Origin: Draconibacterium sp.
GTDB lineage: Bacteria > Bacteroidota > Bacteroidia > Bacteroidales > Prolixibacteraceae
DNA: 5,919 bases
Direction: 5' to 3'
Assembly (NCBI GenBank): GCA_027011835.1
Contig: JALUZN010000444.1
Coordinates: 1 to 5,919, forward strand
In this document: in pieces, positions 1-5,919 of the stretch
Position numbering within the stretch: position 1 is the stretch's first letter
Layout of the letters: the number at the start of each line of letters is the position of its first letter
Translations under genes and position numbers: made by a program
Notes under the pieces: generated by a model
What the model was told of the DNA's origin: nothing
The model's database searches: none
Seen by the model: the letters and a program-made list of their open reading frames with translations, nothing else

Positions 1-78
1 ATTCCTTGCATTTTAACACATGGTATTTAAATGAGATATTAACATATATTGTTGATATAATGGACTTTAAATCAATAA

Positions 79-543
79 TCACATAAAATCAGCAGACTCT
101 ATTTCAAATCTGAAAAAGCAAGAATGGGCCTGGCGGTAGCAGAAAATCTGAAAGGCCCGTATGTTCAGTTGCCGTTTCCTGTAACGGTTAACAATAGAAA
201 CATTGAAGATGGTTACGCATTTATGTATAAGGGCAAATTTGCCTTGCTCACTACCGATAATCATGGAATAATTGAATCTGGTGGCGGAATTCTCTGGACT
301 TCAAAGGATGGAATTCATTTCGACACTTATGAAAAAGGCTTTCATAGAATTAATGATTATACCAATGTAGATATGAATAAAGTGGCTGTGCATTATGGCC
401 CTAAAAACAGAAAGTATGCGAAGTTCGAGCGTCCGCAGGTTTTACTAAAAGATGGAAAACCATGGTATTTGTATGTTCCTTCGGGTACCAATATCTACGG
501 AGGCGCCTGTACTGTTAGTTATGTTTTAAAGTTCAAAAAATAA
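79..543 (+). pseudogene. 5'-truncated beta-propeller glycoside hydrolase (GH43/sucrase-like), C-terminal fragment
   Basis: This is the last ~155 codons of a gene resembling the Bacteroidota sucrase/GH43-like five-bladed beta-propeller glycosidases. Visible blocks, numbered from the Met at 124, are RNIEDGYAF (25-33; the ED pair sits where these families often carry an acidic active-site residue), KGKFALLTTDNHG (36-48), GGGILWTSKDG (53-63), KYAKFERPQVL (97-107) and PSGTNIYGG (119-127). The natural end VLKFKK is followed by TAA at 541. An intact enzyme should be at least twice this length. The frame stays open upstream of the ATG back to 79, and the encoded YFKSEKAR before the Met still looks like family sequence. 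That Met is therefore internal, not a start. Just before 79 the frame has TAA codons at 28, 40, 58 and 76, and no other frame continues the protein. No promoter-like box precedes it. The surviving part shows no internal stops, so the truncation may be recent. The family is assigned from recalled motifs; the exact GH number and substrate are uncertain. Confidence 0.65.
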
Positions 544-649
544 TTAGAAATTATAAAAAAGTTTTACAGAGTATTGAGTCTGTTATTCTGTAGGTTACTC
601 ATACTAAACGTATAAAATCAAGGTGACATCCCCATTTCAACCCAACCCC

Positions 650-673
650 GGTTAGACCGATAAATACCTAACC
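650..673. repeat. Short inverted repeat GGTTAG-N12-CTAACC
   Basis: Perfect 6-bp arms GGTTAG (650-655) and CTAACC (668-673) flank a 12-nt spacer. The left arm can alternatively pair with the overlapping AACC at 644-647 (AACC-CC-GGTT). The element sits in the only C-rich patch of an otherwise AT-rich spacer. There is no T-tract after it, so it is not an intrinsic terminator. It could be a protein-binding site, a relic of a mobile-element end, or chance. Confidence 0.3.
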
Positions 674-783
674 ATTTTCTCAAATTATACAAGCTCGCTG
701 TGCGGAATTGATTTGTAAATGTTAATCATTCATAAAAAACGCAGAAATGCTATTTTTATAAGTTATAAATTACAGTTAATTTC

Positions 784-791
784 TATTTTTG
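784..791 (+). promoter_or_regulatory. Candidate Bacteroidota -7 box (TATTTTTG), distal, for ATPase gene
   Basis: The sequence is an exact match to TAnnTTTG. No TTG-type -33 element lies 19-21 nt upstream. Initiation here would give a leader of roughly 50-55 nt to the ATG at 851. In AT-rich DNA this motif arises by chance fairly often, so this is only a candidate. Confidence 0.25.
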
Positions 792-826
792 CAATCTAAA
801 GATTACAATAAAAGCGTAAAACTGAT

Positions 827-834
827 TACTTTTG
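827..834 (+). promoter_or_regulatory. Candidate Bacteroidota -7 box (TACTTTTG), proximal, for ATPase gene
   Basis: The sequence is an exact TAnnTTTG match ending 16 nt before the ATPase start codon. That arrangement resembles the promoter near the right end of the window, where the box ends 18 nt before the ATG. The -33 position 20 nt upstream reads TTAC, only half matching TTTG. Transcription from here would give a very short leader. Confidence 0.4.
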
Positions 835-850
835 CGAACATTTTTATTAG

Positions 851-2026
851 ATGGAATATTTTCAACATACACATAAGTCGCTGTTAAAGAGTTCGAAACC
901 TACGATTAAAAGGGAGCTTTTAAGGAGTATCGACTGGAACCAAAAGCTAATTTGCATAAATGGGTTTCGGGGTGTTGGAAAAACTACATTCCTTCTCGAC
1001 CATATTCGCGAGTCGTTTCCACAGTCGAACGAGGTGCTCTATATTAATTTAAACAACTTCTATTTCACCAATCGTAAAATAAGTTCGTTTGCCGACGAAT
1101 TTGCCAAGCGAGGTGGAAAAGTTTTATTGCTCGACCAAATTCAGAAATACCCCGATTGGGCAATCGATTTAAAAAAATGTGTAACCGAGATTCCCGATTT
1201 AAAAATTGTTTTTACATCGTCGCCGGTTTTGCGTATTGCCGACAATAATCCTGAGTTGGCTAAAGTGGTAGATAGCAATCATCTCGAAGGTTTGTCGTTT
1301 CGGGAATACCTGAATCATCAAACCGGAAACAGTTTTAACTACTATACTATTGAAGAGATAATTGAAAACCATGTGGAGATATCGAAGGAGATTGTTTCGA
1401 AAGTGCGTCCGCTGGCTTATTTTAGCGACTATTTAAAACACGGTTATTTCCCCTATTTTATCGACGACCCGAATTTTTATATCAATAAGCTTTTAAAGCA
1501 TATTAATCTGGCACTCGAGATCGATGTTCCGTATATCAATCAAATAGAGTTGAAATACCTTTCTAAATTGAGGCATTTGTTGCATATTGTTGCCGTTGAG
1601 GCGCCGTTTACGCCTAATGTGAGTAAGCTGGCAGCGGCTGTTCAAACTTCGCGAGCCACGGTTATGAACTACCTCAATTACCTGAAAAATGCAAAGTTAA
1701 TTCATATGCTTCATTCCAACGGCAACGAAGAGCAGATGAAAAAACCGGACAAAGTTTACATGCACAATACAAATTTATTGTATGCAATTGCACCAAACAA
1801 TACGAGTAATTTAAATTTGCGCCAAACCTTCTTTTATAATCAGGTGGGGTATAAACACAAAATAAAAACATCGACAAAAGCTAACTTTTTGGTCGATAAG
1901 AACTACCACTTTATTGTTGGAGGAAGAAAAATTGAACCGGAGGAAGGCATTTATGCAGCTTCCGATGTTATAGAAACAGGTAATGGAAATAAAATACCTT
2001 TGTGGCTGTTTGGATTTTTATATTGA
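851..2026 (+). CDS. AAA_14/DUF4143-type ATPase, likely divergent or catalytically altered
   Basis: A 391-aa, probably cytosolic protein with no signal peptide or membrane segment. Order of parts: P-loop NTPase (about 25-155) with Walker A GFRGVGKT (38-45) and Walker B VLLLDQ (91-96); sensor-1-like strand KIVFTSSP (118-125); family motif GLSFREYL (147-154); HGYFPYF (197-203); winged-helix-like segment (about 257-284); and a DUF4143-like C-terminal domain ending in GNKIPLWLFGFLY (379-391). The full-length C-terminus shows the gene is not truncated. As I recall the family, Walker B normally reads DE, sensor 1 TGSS, and an RR pair precedes the GLSF motif. The C-terminal domain, nuclease-fold-like, normally has acidic residues around RETFF, DFLVD and FEVGGK. 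Here these read D95-Q96, TSSP, K138-V139, R324-Q325, N345-FLVD and F354-I355-VGG-R359. ATP binding looks preserved, but hydrolysis and any nuclease-like activity are doubtful. The family's biological role is unknown. The ATG at 851 follows an AT-rich leader and puts the N-terminus at the usual distance from Walker A. The PFOR gene starts 42 bp downstream on the same strand. Confidence 0.85.
   Translation: MEYFQHTHKSLLKSSKPTIKRELLRSIDWNQKLICINGFRGVGKTTFLLDHIRESFPQSNEVLYINLNNFYFTNRKISSFADEFAKRGGKVLLLDQIQKYPDWAIDLKKCVTEIPDLKIVFTSSPVLRIADNNPELAKVVDSNHLEGLSFREYLNHQTGNSFNYYTIEEIIENHVEISKEIVSKVRPLAYFSDYLKHGYFPYFIDDPNFYINKLLKHINLALEIDVPYINQIELKYLSKLRHLLHIVAVEAPFTPNVSKLAAAVQTSRATVMNYLNYLKNAKLIHMLHSNGNEEQMKKPDKVYMHNTNLLYAIAPNNTSNLNLRQTFFYNQVGYKHKIKTSTKANFLVDKNYHFIVGGRKIEPEEGIYAASDVIETGNGNKIPLWLFGFLY
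1995..2002 (+). promoter_or_regulatory. Possible internal -7 box (TACCTTTG) upstream of PFOR
   Basis: An exact TAnnTTTG match lies inside the last codons of the ATPase gene, over the conserved Ile-Pro-Leu-Trp codons. Initiation would give a leader of about 60 nt before the PFOR ATG. No TTTG lies at the expected -33 spacing, and the bases are also constrained by a conserved peptide, so chance is quite likely. The 42-bp gap itself holds no TAnnTTTG box. PFOR would therefore use this site, another unseen promoter, or read-through from the ATPase promoter. Confidence 0.2.
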
Positions 2027-2068
2027 ACGAAAATTAATTATAAACTATATACATAAATTAATACAAAA

Positions 2069-5000
2069 ATGAGTAAGAAAAAGAGTTTCATTACATGCGA
2101 CGGTAATTATGCGGCAGCGCATATGAGTTACATGTTTAGCGAGGTAGCATGTATCTACCCAATTACCCCATCTTCAACAATGGCCGAATATGTTGACGAG
2201 TGGGCTGCAAACGGAAGAAAGAATATGTTTGGTCGTCCGGTGCGTTTGGCCGAAATGCAAAGCGAGGGTGGTGCTTCGGGTGCTGTTCACGGTGCATTAC
2301 AATCGGGTGCTTTAACGTCAACTTACACGGCTTCACAGGGATTGTTGCTAATGATTCCAAATATGTATAAAATAGCCGGCGAGTTATTACCTACTGTTTT
2401 CCACGTAAGTGCACGTGCAGTTGCAGCTCATGCACTCTCTATTTTTGGCGACCACAGCGATATTTATGCTGCACGTCAAACAGGATTTGCCATGTTGGGA
2501 GCCGGTTCGGTGCAGGAAGAGATGGATTTGGCCGGTGTAGCACATTTGGCTACCCTTAAATCAAGAATTCCATTCCTTGCTTTTTTCGATGGATTTAGAA
2601 CTTCGCACGAAGTTCAGAAAATTGAAGCCATCGAGATGGAAGATATGTTACCACTTGTCGACATGGAAGCTGTTCAGGAATTTCGCAATCGTGCGTTAAA
2701 TCCCGAAAACCCTGTTACTCGTGGAACTGCTCAAAACCCCGATATTTTCTTCCAGGCAAAAGAGGCGGCGAATAAATTTATGGATGCAGTTCCTGATATT
2801 GTTGCCGATTACATGGATCAGATTAGCGAGTTAACCGGACGTAAATACCGCCCGTTTAACTATTACGGACACCCCGACGCTGAAAATATTATTATTGCAA
2901 TGGGCTCGGTTACCGAAACCATTCGCGAAACCATCGACCATTTAGCCGAGCAGGGTAAAAAAGTTGGATTGATAGCTGTTCACCTTTTCCGTCCGTTTTC
3001 AGCAAAACATTTTGTTGAAGCACTTCCCAAGTCGGTAAAACGCATTGCCGTACTCGACCGTGCTAAAGAGCCGGGAGCAGCAGGCGAACCACTTTATTTA
3101 GATATTCGTTCTCATTTTTACGGAAAAGAGAATGCGCCTATTGTAATTGGCGGTCGTTATGGTTTAGGATCGAAAGATACCACTCCATCGCAAATTATGT
3201 CGGTTTACGAAAACCTTGAAATGAACGAGCCAAAAGGCGACTTCACCATTGGTATTGTTGACGATGTTACATTTAAATCGCTTCCATTAAAAGAGGAAAT
3301 TGACATTACTCCAAAAGGAACTTATCAGGCTAAATTTTACGGATTAGGCTCCGACGGTACTGTGGGTGCAAATAAAAACTCGATTAAAATTATTGGTAAT
3401 GCCACCGATAAATCGTGCCAGGGATATTTCGAATACGACTCGAAGAAGTCAGGTGGATTTACCTGTTCGCACCTTCGTTTTGGCGAAAAACAGATTCGTT
3501 CTACCTACTTGGTAACTACTCCCGATTTTGTTGCATGCCATGTTCCTGCATACCTAAATCTTTACGATGTTTTAAAAGGGCTGAAAAAAGGAGGCTCGTT
3601 CCTGCTTAACTCAATTTGGGACGAGGAAGAGACAAAAAATCATCTTCCCGATAAGATGAAAAAGTATATGGCCGAGAACGAAATCAACTTCTACATCATT
3701 AACGGAACAAAGTTAGGCGAAGAGTTGGGACTCGGAACTCGTACCAATACAATTATGCAATCGGCATTCTTTAAAATTACCGGTGTAATTCCTTACGATG
3801 TAGCTGTAGAAGAGATGAAAGCAGCCATTGTAAAATCGTACGGTAAAAAAGGAGAAAACATTGTAAACATGAACTACGCCGCTGTTGAGGCCGGTGGTAA
3901 AAATGTTGTAAAAGTTGAAGTTCCTGCCGAATGGAAAAATATTGTTCTCGAAGGCGAAGAAGATAACAGCAACCGTCCGGAATACATTAAAAATGTTGTT
4001 GACGTAATTAACGGTCAACGCGGCGATTCGCTTCCGGTATCGACATTTGTAGGTTACGAAGACGGTACTTTCCCAATGGGAACCGCAGCATACGAAAAAC
4101 GAGGTATTGCAGTAAACGTTCCCGAGTGGCAAGCCGAAAACTGTATTCAGTGTAATCAGTGTTCTTATGTTTGTCCGCACGCAGCAATTCGTCCGTTCTT
4201 GTTAGACGAGGAGGAAGCTGCCGGTGCTCCCGATGGTACTGCCGTAATACAAGCTGCTCCGGCCAAAGTATTTGGCGATTTGAAATTTAAAATTCAGGTG
4301 AGTGTGCTCGACTGTACCGGTTGTGGAAACTGTGCCGACGTTTGTCCGTCGAAAGAGAAATCGCTGGTAATGAAACCACTCGAAACTCAGCAGGAAGAGA
4401 TTGCCCGTTGGGATTATATGGATAAAAATGTATCGATTAAAGATACCGTTGTCGATAAAACAAAATCGGTTAAGAATTCACAATTTGCTCAGCCACTGTT
4501 CGAATTCTCGGGAGCTTGTGCAGGATGTGGAGAAACTCCATACATTAAAACTGCCACACAACTTTATGGCGACAGAATGATGATTGCCAACGCAACCGGA
4601 TGTTCTTCAATTTATGGTGGTTCGGCTCCGTCAACTCCATATACAAAAAATAAAAATACAGGTAACGGGCCGGCTTGGGCAAACTCTCTGTTCGAAGACA
4701 ACGCCGAATACGGCTTTGGTTTTGCTGAAGGAGTTTCTGCTTTCCGTAACCGTTTGGAAGAGGTAATGACCGACGCCATTAATAACGGTGCAACCGAAGC
4801 AGAAAAAGCTGCGTTTACCGAATGGGTTGAAGGAAAAGATAACGCCGAGGCATCGGAAGCTGCATCGAAAAAAGTTTTGGAAGCAATTGCAGGTTCAACA
4901 ACCGATTATGCAAAAGTAATTACCGACCTGAAACAGTACCTTGTTAAAAAATCGATTTGGGTATTTGGTGGCGACGGATGGGCTTACGATATTGGCTTTG

Positions 5001-5620
5001 GAGGTTTAGACCACGTTTTGGCAAGTGGGGAGGATATAAATATATTGGTGATGGATACCGAGGTGTACTCAAACACCGGAGGCCAGTCGTCGAAAGCTAC
5101 ACCAACCGGTGCTGTTGCAAAATTTGCTGCATCGGGTAAAAAAATCCGTAAAAAAGATTTGGGTGTAATGATGATGTCGTACGGTTATGTTTACGTTGCA
5201 CAAGTTGCAATGGGAGCCAGCCAGTCGCAATATTTTAAAGCACTGAAAGAGGCTGAAGCTTATCCTGGTCCATCGTTAATTATTGCTTACTCGCCTTGTA
5301 TTAATCATGGTCTGAGAGCAAGTATGGGCAAATCGCAAACCGAAGAGAAAAAAGCGGTAGAAGCAGGATACTGGTCGATGTTCCGTTACAATCCAATGTT
5401 GGAAGAGCAGGGTAAAAACCCGTTCCAGTTAGATTCTAAAAAACCCGATTGGAGTAAATTCCAGGAGTTCTTAAATGGCGAAGTTCGTTACACTTCTCTG
5501 AAAAAAACATTCCCCGAAGAGGCAAAAGTACTTTTCGAAGCTGCCGAGGAGAATGCAAAATGGAGATACAAATCGTACGAAAGATTTGCTGCTATGGACT
5601 TCTCGAAAGACGAAGAATAG
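2069..5620 (+). CDS. nifJ: Pyruvate:ferredoxin (flavodoxin) oxidoreductase, single-chain
   Basis: A cytosolic 1183-aa enzyme catalysing pyruvate + CoA + 2 oxidised ferredoxin to acetyl-CoA + CO2 + 2 reduced ferredoxin. By analogy with Desulfovibrio africanus PFOR: domain I (1-260) carries YPITPSST (30-37), MQSEGGASGA (63-72; E66 matches the Glu that activates the cofactor) and the pyruvate-binding Arg (R116, in SARAVAAH). Domain II is about 261-417 and domain III about 418-630. A short linking domain precedes the ferredoxin-like domain with CxxCxxCxxxCP at C692/C695/C698/C702 and C749/C752/C755/C759, for two 4Fe-4S clusters. The C-terminal domain has C817, C820, C845 and C1077 for the proximal cluster, and the thiamine-diphosphate/Mg site GDGWAYDIG (968-976) to DTEVYSNTGGQSS (996-1008; D969, T997, N1002). 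All expected ligands are present. The protein stops after the catalytic domain and lacks the extra C-terminal domain linked to oxygen stability in D. africanus. The ATG at 2069 has an A-rich leader without Shine-Dalgarno and begins MSKKKSFITCDGN, as expected for the family. A terminator follows 23 bp after the stop, so this is the last gene of its transcript. Confidence 0.98.
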   Translation: MSKKKSFITCDGNYAAAHMSYMFSEVACIYPITPSSTMAEYVDEWAANGRKNMFGRPVRLAEMQSEGGASGAVHGALQSGALTSTYTASQGLLLMIPNMYKIAGELLPTVFHVSARAVAAHALSIFGDHSDIYAARQTGFAMLGAGSVQEEMDLAGVAHLATLKSRIPFLAFFDGFRTSHEVQKIEAIEMEDMLPLVDMEAVQEFRNRALNPENPVTRGTAQNPDIFFQAKEAANKFMDAVPDIVADYMDQISELTGRKYRPFNYYGHPDAENIIIAMGSVTETIRETIDHLAEQGKKVGLIAVHLFRPFSAKHFVEALPKSVKRIAVLDRAKEPGAAGEPLYLDIRSHFYGKENAPIVIGGRYGLGSKDTTPSQIMSVYENLEMNEPKGDFTIGIVDDVTFKSLPLKEEIDITPKGTYQAKFYGLGSDGTVGANKNSIKIIGNATDKSCQGYFEYDSKKSGGFTCSHLRFGEKQIRSTYLVTTPDFVACHVPAYLNLYDVLKGLKKGGSFLLNSIWDEEETKNHLPDKMKKYMAENEINFYIINGTKLGEELGLGTRTNTIMQSAFFKITGVIPYDVAVEEMKAAIVKSYGKKGENIVNMNYAAVEAGGKNVVKVEVPAEWKNIVLEGEEDNSNRPEYIKNVVDVINGQRGDSLPVSTFVGYEDGTFPMGTAAYEKRGIAVNVPEWQAENCIQCNQCSYVCPHAAIRPFLLDEEEAAGAPDGTAVIQAAPAKVFGDLKFKIQVSVLDCTGCGNCADVCPSKEKSLVMKPLETQQEEIARWDYMDKNVSIKDTVVDKTKSVKNSQFAQPLFEFSGACAGCGETPYIKTATQLYGDRMMIANATGCSSIYGGSAPSTPYTKNKNTGNGPAWANSLFEDNAEYGFGFAEGVSAFRNRLEEVMTDAINNGATEAEKAAFTEWVEGKDNAEASEAASKKVLEAIAGSTTDYAKVITDLKQYLVKKSIWVFGGDGWAYDIGFGGLDHVLASGEDINILVMDTEVYSNTGGQSSKATPTGAVAKFAASGKKIRKKDLGVMMMSYGYVYVAQVAMGASQSQYFKALKEAEAYPGPSLIIAYSPCINHGLRASMGKSQTEEKKAVEAGYWSMFRYNPMLEEQGKNPFQLDSKKPDWSKFQEFLNGEVRYTSLKKTFPEEAKVLFEAAEENAKWRYKSYERFAAMDFSKDEE

Positions 5621-5643
5621 TAAAAATAATTTCTATTGAGTAT

Positions 5644-5676
5644 AAAAGCCGTTGCATTTGCAGCGGCTTTTTTTTT
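5644..5676 (+). terminator. Rho-independent terminator after PFOR
   Basis: A 12-bp stem pairs AAAAGCCGTTGC (5644-5655) with GCAGCGGCTTTT (5660-5671), with one G-U wobble and an ATTT loop. It is followed by an uninterrupted run of nine T (5668-5676, partly within the stem). It lies just after the PFOR stop codon and is a textbook intrinsic terminator for rightward transcription. The A-run on the left side is only four bases, so it would be weak in the opposite direction. Confidence 0.92.
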
Positions 5677-5811
5677 GTCTTTTAAAGAAAATTCTGATTA
5701 GAGGTATATCGTGTTGAATACTCGTTTTCGGTTACCAAACAACATGTATATTTTCCTGTGTTAATTTCGCTTAAAACCGCACGGTTCCTGCGTTAAATTA
5801 TGTTAATCGAC

Positions 5812-5843
5812 TTTGGAGTTTGATGCGATGTAATATACATTTG
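5812..5843 (+). promoter_or_regulatory. Strong Bacteroidota-type promoter for gene at right edge
   Basis: A -33 TTTG (5812-5815), a 20-nt spacer and a -7 TACATTTG (5836-5843) match the Bacteroidota primary-sigma consensus in both boxes and in spacing. This is the best promoter in the window. Initiation would fall a few bases after 5843, giving a leader of about 15 nt to the ATG at 5862. It follows the PFOR terminator, so it opens a new transcription unit. Confidence 0.65.
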
Positions 5844-5851
5844 CGATGTAA
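5825..5851. repeat. Direct and inverted repeats overlapping the -7 box (candidate operator)
   Basis: GCGATGTAA occurs at 5825-5833 and again exactly at 5843-5851, an 18-bp period, bracketing the -7 element. Between them ATGTA-ATA-TACAT (5828-5840) forms a perfect 5-bp inverted repeat covering the left half of the -7 box. Repeats placed like this over a promoter are what a repressor operator looks like, but no regulator is encoded in the window and chance in AT-rich DNA is possible. Confidence 0.35.
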
Positions 5852-5861
5852 AATTGAAGAT

Positions 5862-5919
5862 ATGGAAATGATATTAACTTACATTAACTTGTTCTTCGAA
5901 TTTTTATTCCCAGTACAGT
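5862..5919 (+). CDS. Start of an unidentified ORF, cut by the window end
   Basis: An ATG at 5862 opens a frame that runs without a stop to the last base, giving MEMILTYINLFFEFLFPVQ (19 complete codons). It starts 18 nt after the -7 box of the strong promoter and has the A-rich leader typical of the other genes here. The peptide is mostly hydrophobic and aromatic, which could be the first membrane segment of a membrane protein or a signal-like N-terminus, but this is too short to identify. The Met at 5868 is an alternative start. A frame this short could also be open by chance; the support comes from the promoter position. Confidence 0.4.
   Translation, partial: MEMILTYINLFFEFLFPVQ

Larger units (their letters stand above)
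544..850. other. 307-bp gene-free region between glycosidase remnant and ATPase gene
   Basis: I see no credible coding sequence, tRNA or structured RNA here on either strand. The segment is AT-rich except for a short C-rich patch around 630-660 that contains the inverted repeat listed separately. The final 70 bp hold two TAnnTTTG boxes that probably serve the ATPase gene. There is no convincing terminator after the glycosidase remnant: the only hairpin close to its stop has a 5-bp stem and no T-tract. Confidence 0.7.

Noticed and set aside
36..58. AT-rich hairpin, 9-bp arms ATATTAACA / TGTTGATAT with a 5-nt loop and one G-U pair
   Set aside because: Nearly all A/T in an AT-rich stretch, with no T-tract and no adjacent gene start it could control; most likely chance.
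79..264. 61-codon minus-strand open frame over the glycosidase remnant
   Set aside because: It opposes clear glycosidase-like coding sequence and shows no promoter, leader or recognisable protein features.
558..585. Possible terminator (ACAGA...TCTGT) after the glycosidase stop
   Set aside because: The stem is only 5 bp with an 8-nt loop and no T-run follows, so it would not be an effective intrinsic terminator.
1674..1877. 67-codon minus-strand open frame inside the ATPase gene
   Set aside because: It is antisense to the conserved winged-helix and C-terminal region of the ATPase and has no start context or motif of its own.
2960..3200. Possible domain boundary or insertion in PFOR
   Set aside because: The reading frame and sequence run smoothly between domains as in other single-chain PFORs; nothing suggests an inserted or missing segment.
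3713..4180. 155-codon open frame on the minus strand
   Set aside because: It lies entirely inside the PFOR gene, which has unmistakable family sequence in the + frame. The peptide is rich in N, F, V and Y with no recognisable motif, as expected for an antisense shadow.
5871..5890. Tandem 10-bp repeat ATATTAACTT / ACATTAACTT
   Set aside because: Only two imperfect copies, inside the new ORF and in AT-rich DNA; too short to interpret.

Overview
The window looks like chromosomal DNA from a member of the Bacteroidota. The gene leaders are A-rich without Shine-Dalgarno sequences, and several sites match the Bacteroidota promoter consensus (TTTG, about 20 nt, TAnnTTTG). The protein content also fits: a Bacteroidota-type AAA ATPase ending in the IPLWLFG(F/L)(L/M)Y signature, a sucrase/GH43-like glycosidase fragment, and a single-chain pyruvate:ferredoxin oxidoreductase. 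The last implies anaerobic or facultatively anaerobic metabolism. A marine or sediment Marinilabiliales/Prolixibacteraceae-type organism is a reasonable guess, but the sequence alone does not prove it.

Layout, all on the + strand. (1) Positions 1-78 are AT-rich with stops in the reading frame of the next gene. (2) 79-543 is the C-terminal piece of a beta-propeller glycoside hydrolase. Family-like sequence continues upstream of its first ATG until an in-frame stop, so this is a 5'-truncated remnant. (3) 544-850 is a gene-free stretch with a small inverted repeat and two -7-type promoter boxes near its end. (4) 851-2026 encodes an intact-length AAA_14/DUF4143-type ATPase. It keeps its Walker A motif but has unusual residues at nearly every other position expected to be catalytic. 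(5) After 42 bp, 2069-5620 encodes a complete, canonical pyruvate:ferredoxin oxidoreductase (NifJ/PFOR) with all iron-sulfur and thiamine-diphosphate motifs. (6) A strong intrinsic terminator lies at 5644-5676. (7) 5677-5919 holds the best promoter in the window, overlapped by short repeats, followed by the first 19 codons of an ORF that runs off the end.

Functionally, only the PFOR has a clear role: it oxidises pyruvate to acetyl-CoA and CO2 and reduces ferredoxin or flavodoxin. The ATPase could be co-transcribed with it because of the short gap, but nothing in either protein indicates a shared function, so the adjacency may be incidental. I see no CRISPR array, transposase, tRNA, rRNA or recognisable defence system, and no convincing new multi-gene system. 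The most interesting item is the apparently pseudoenzyme-like ATPase.
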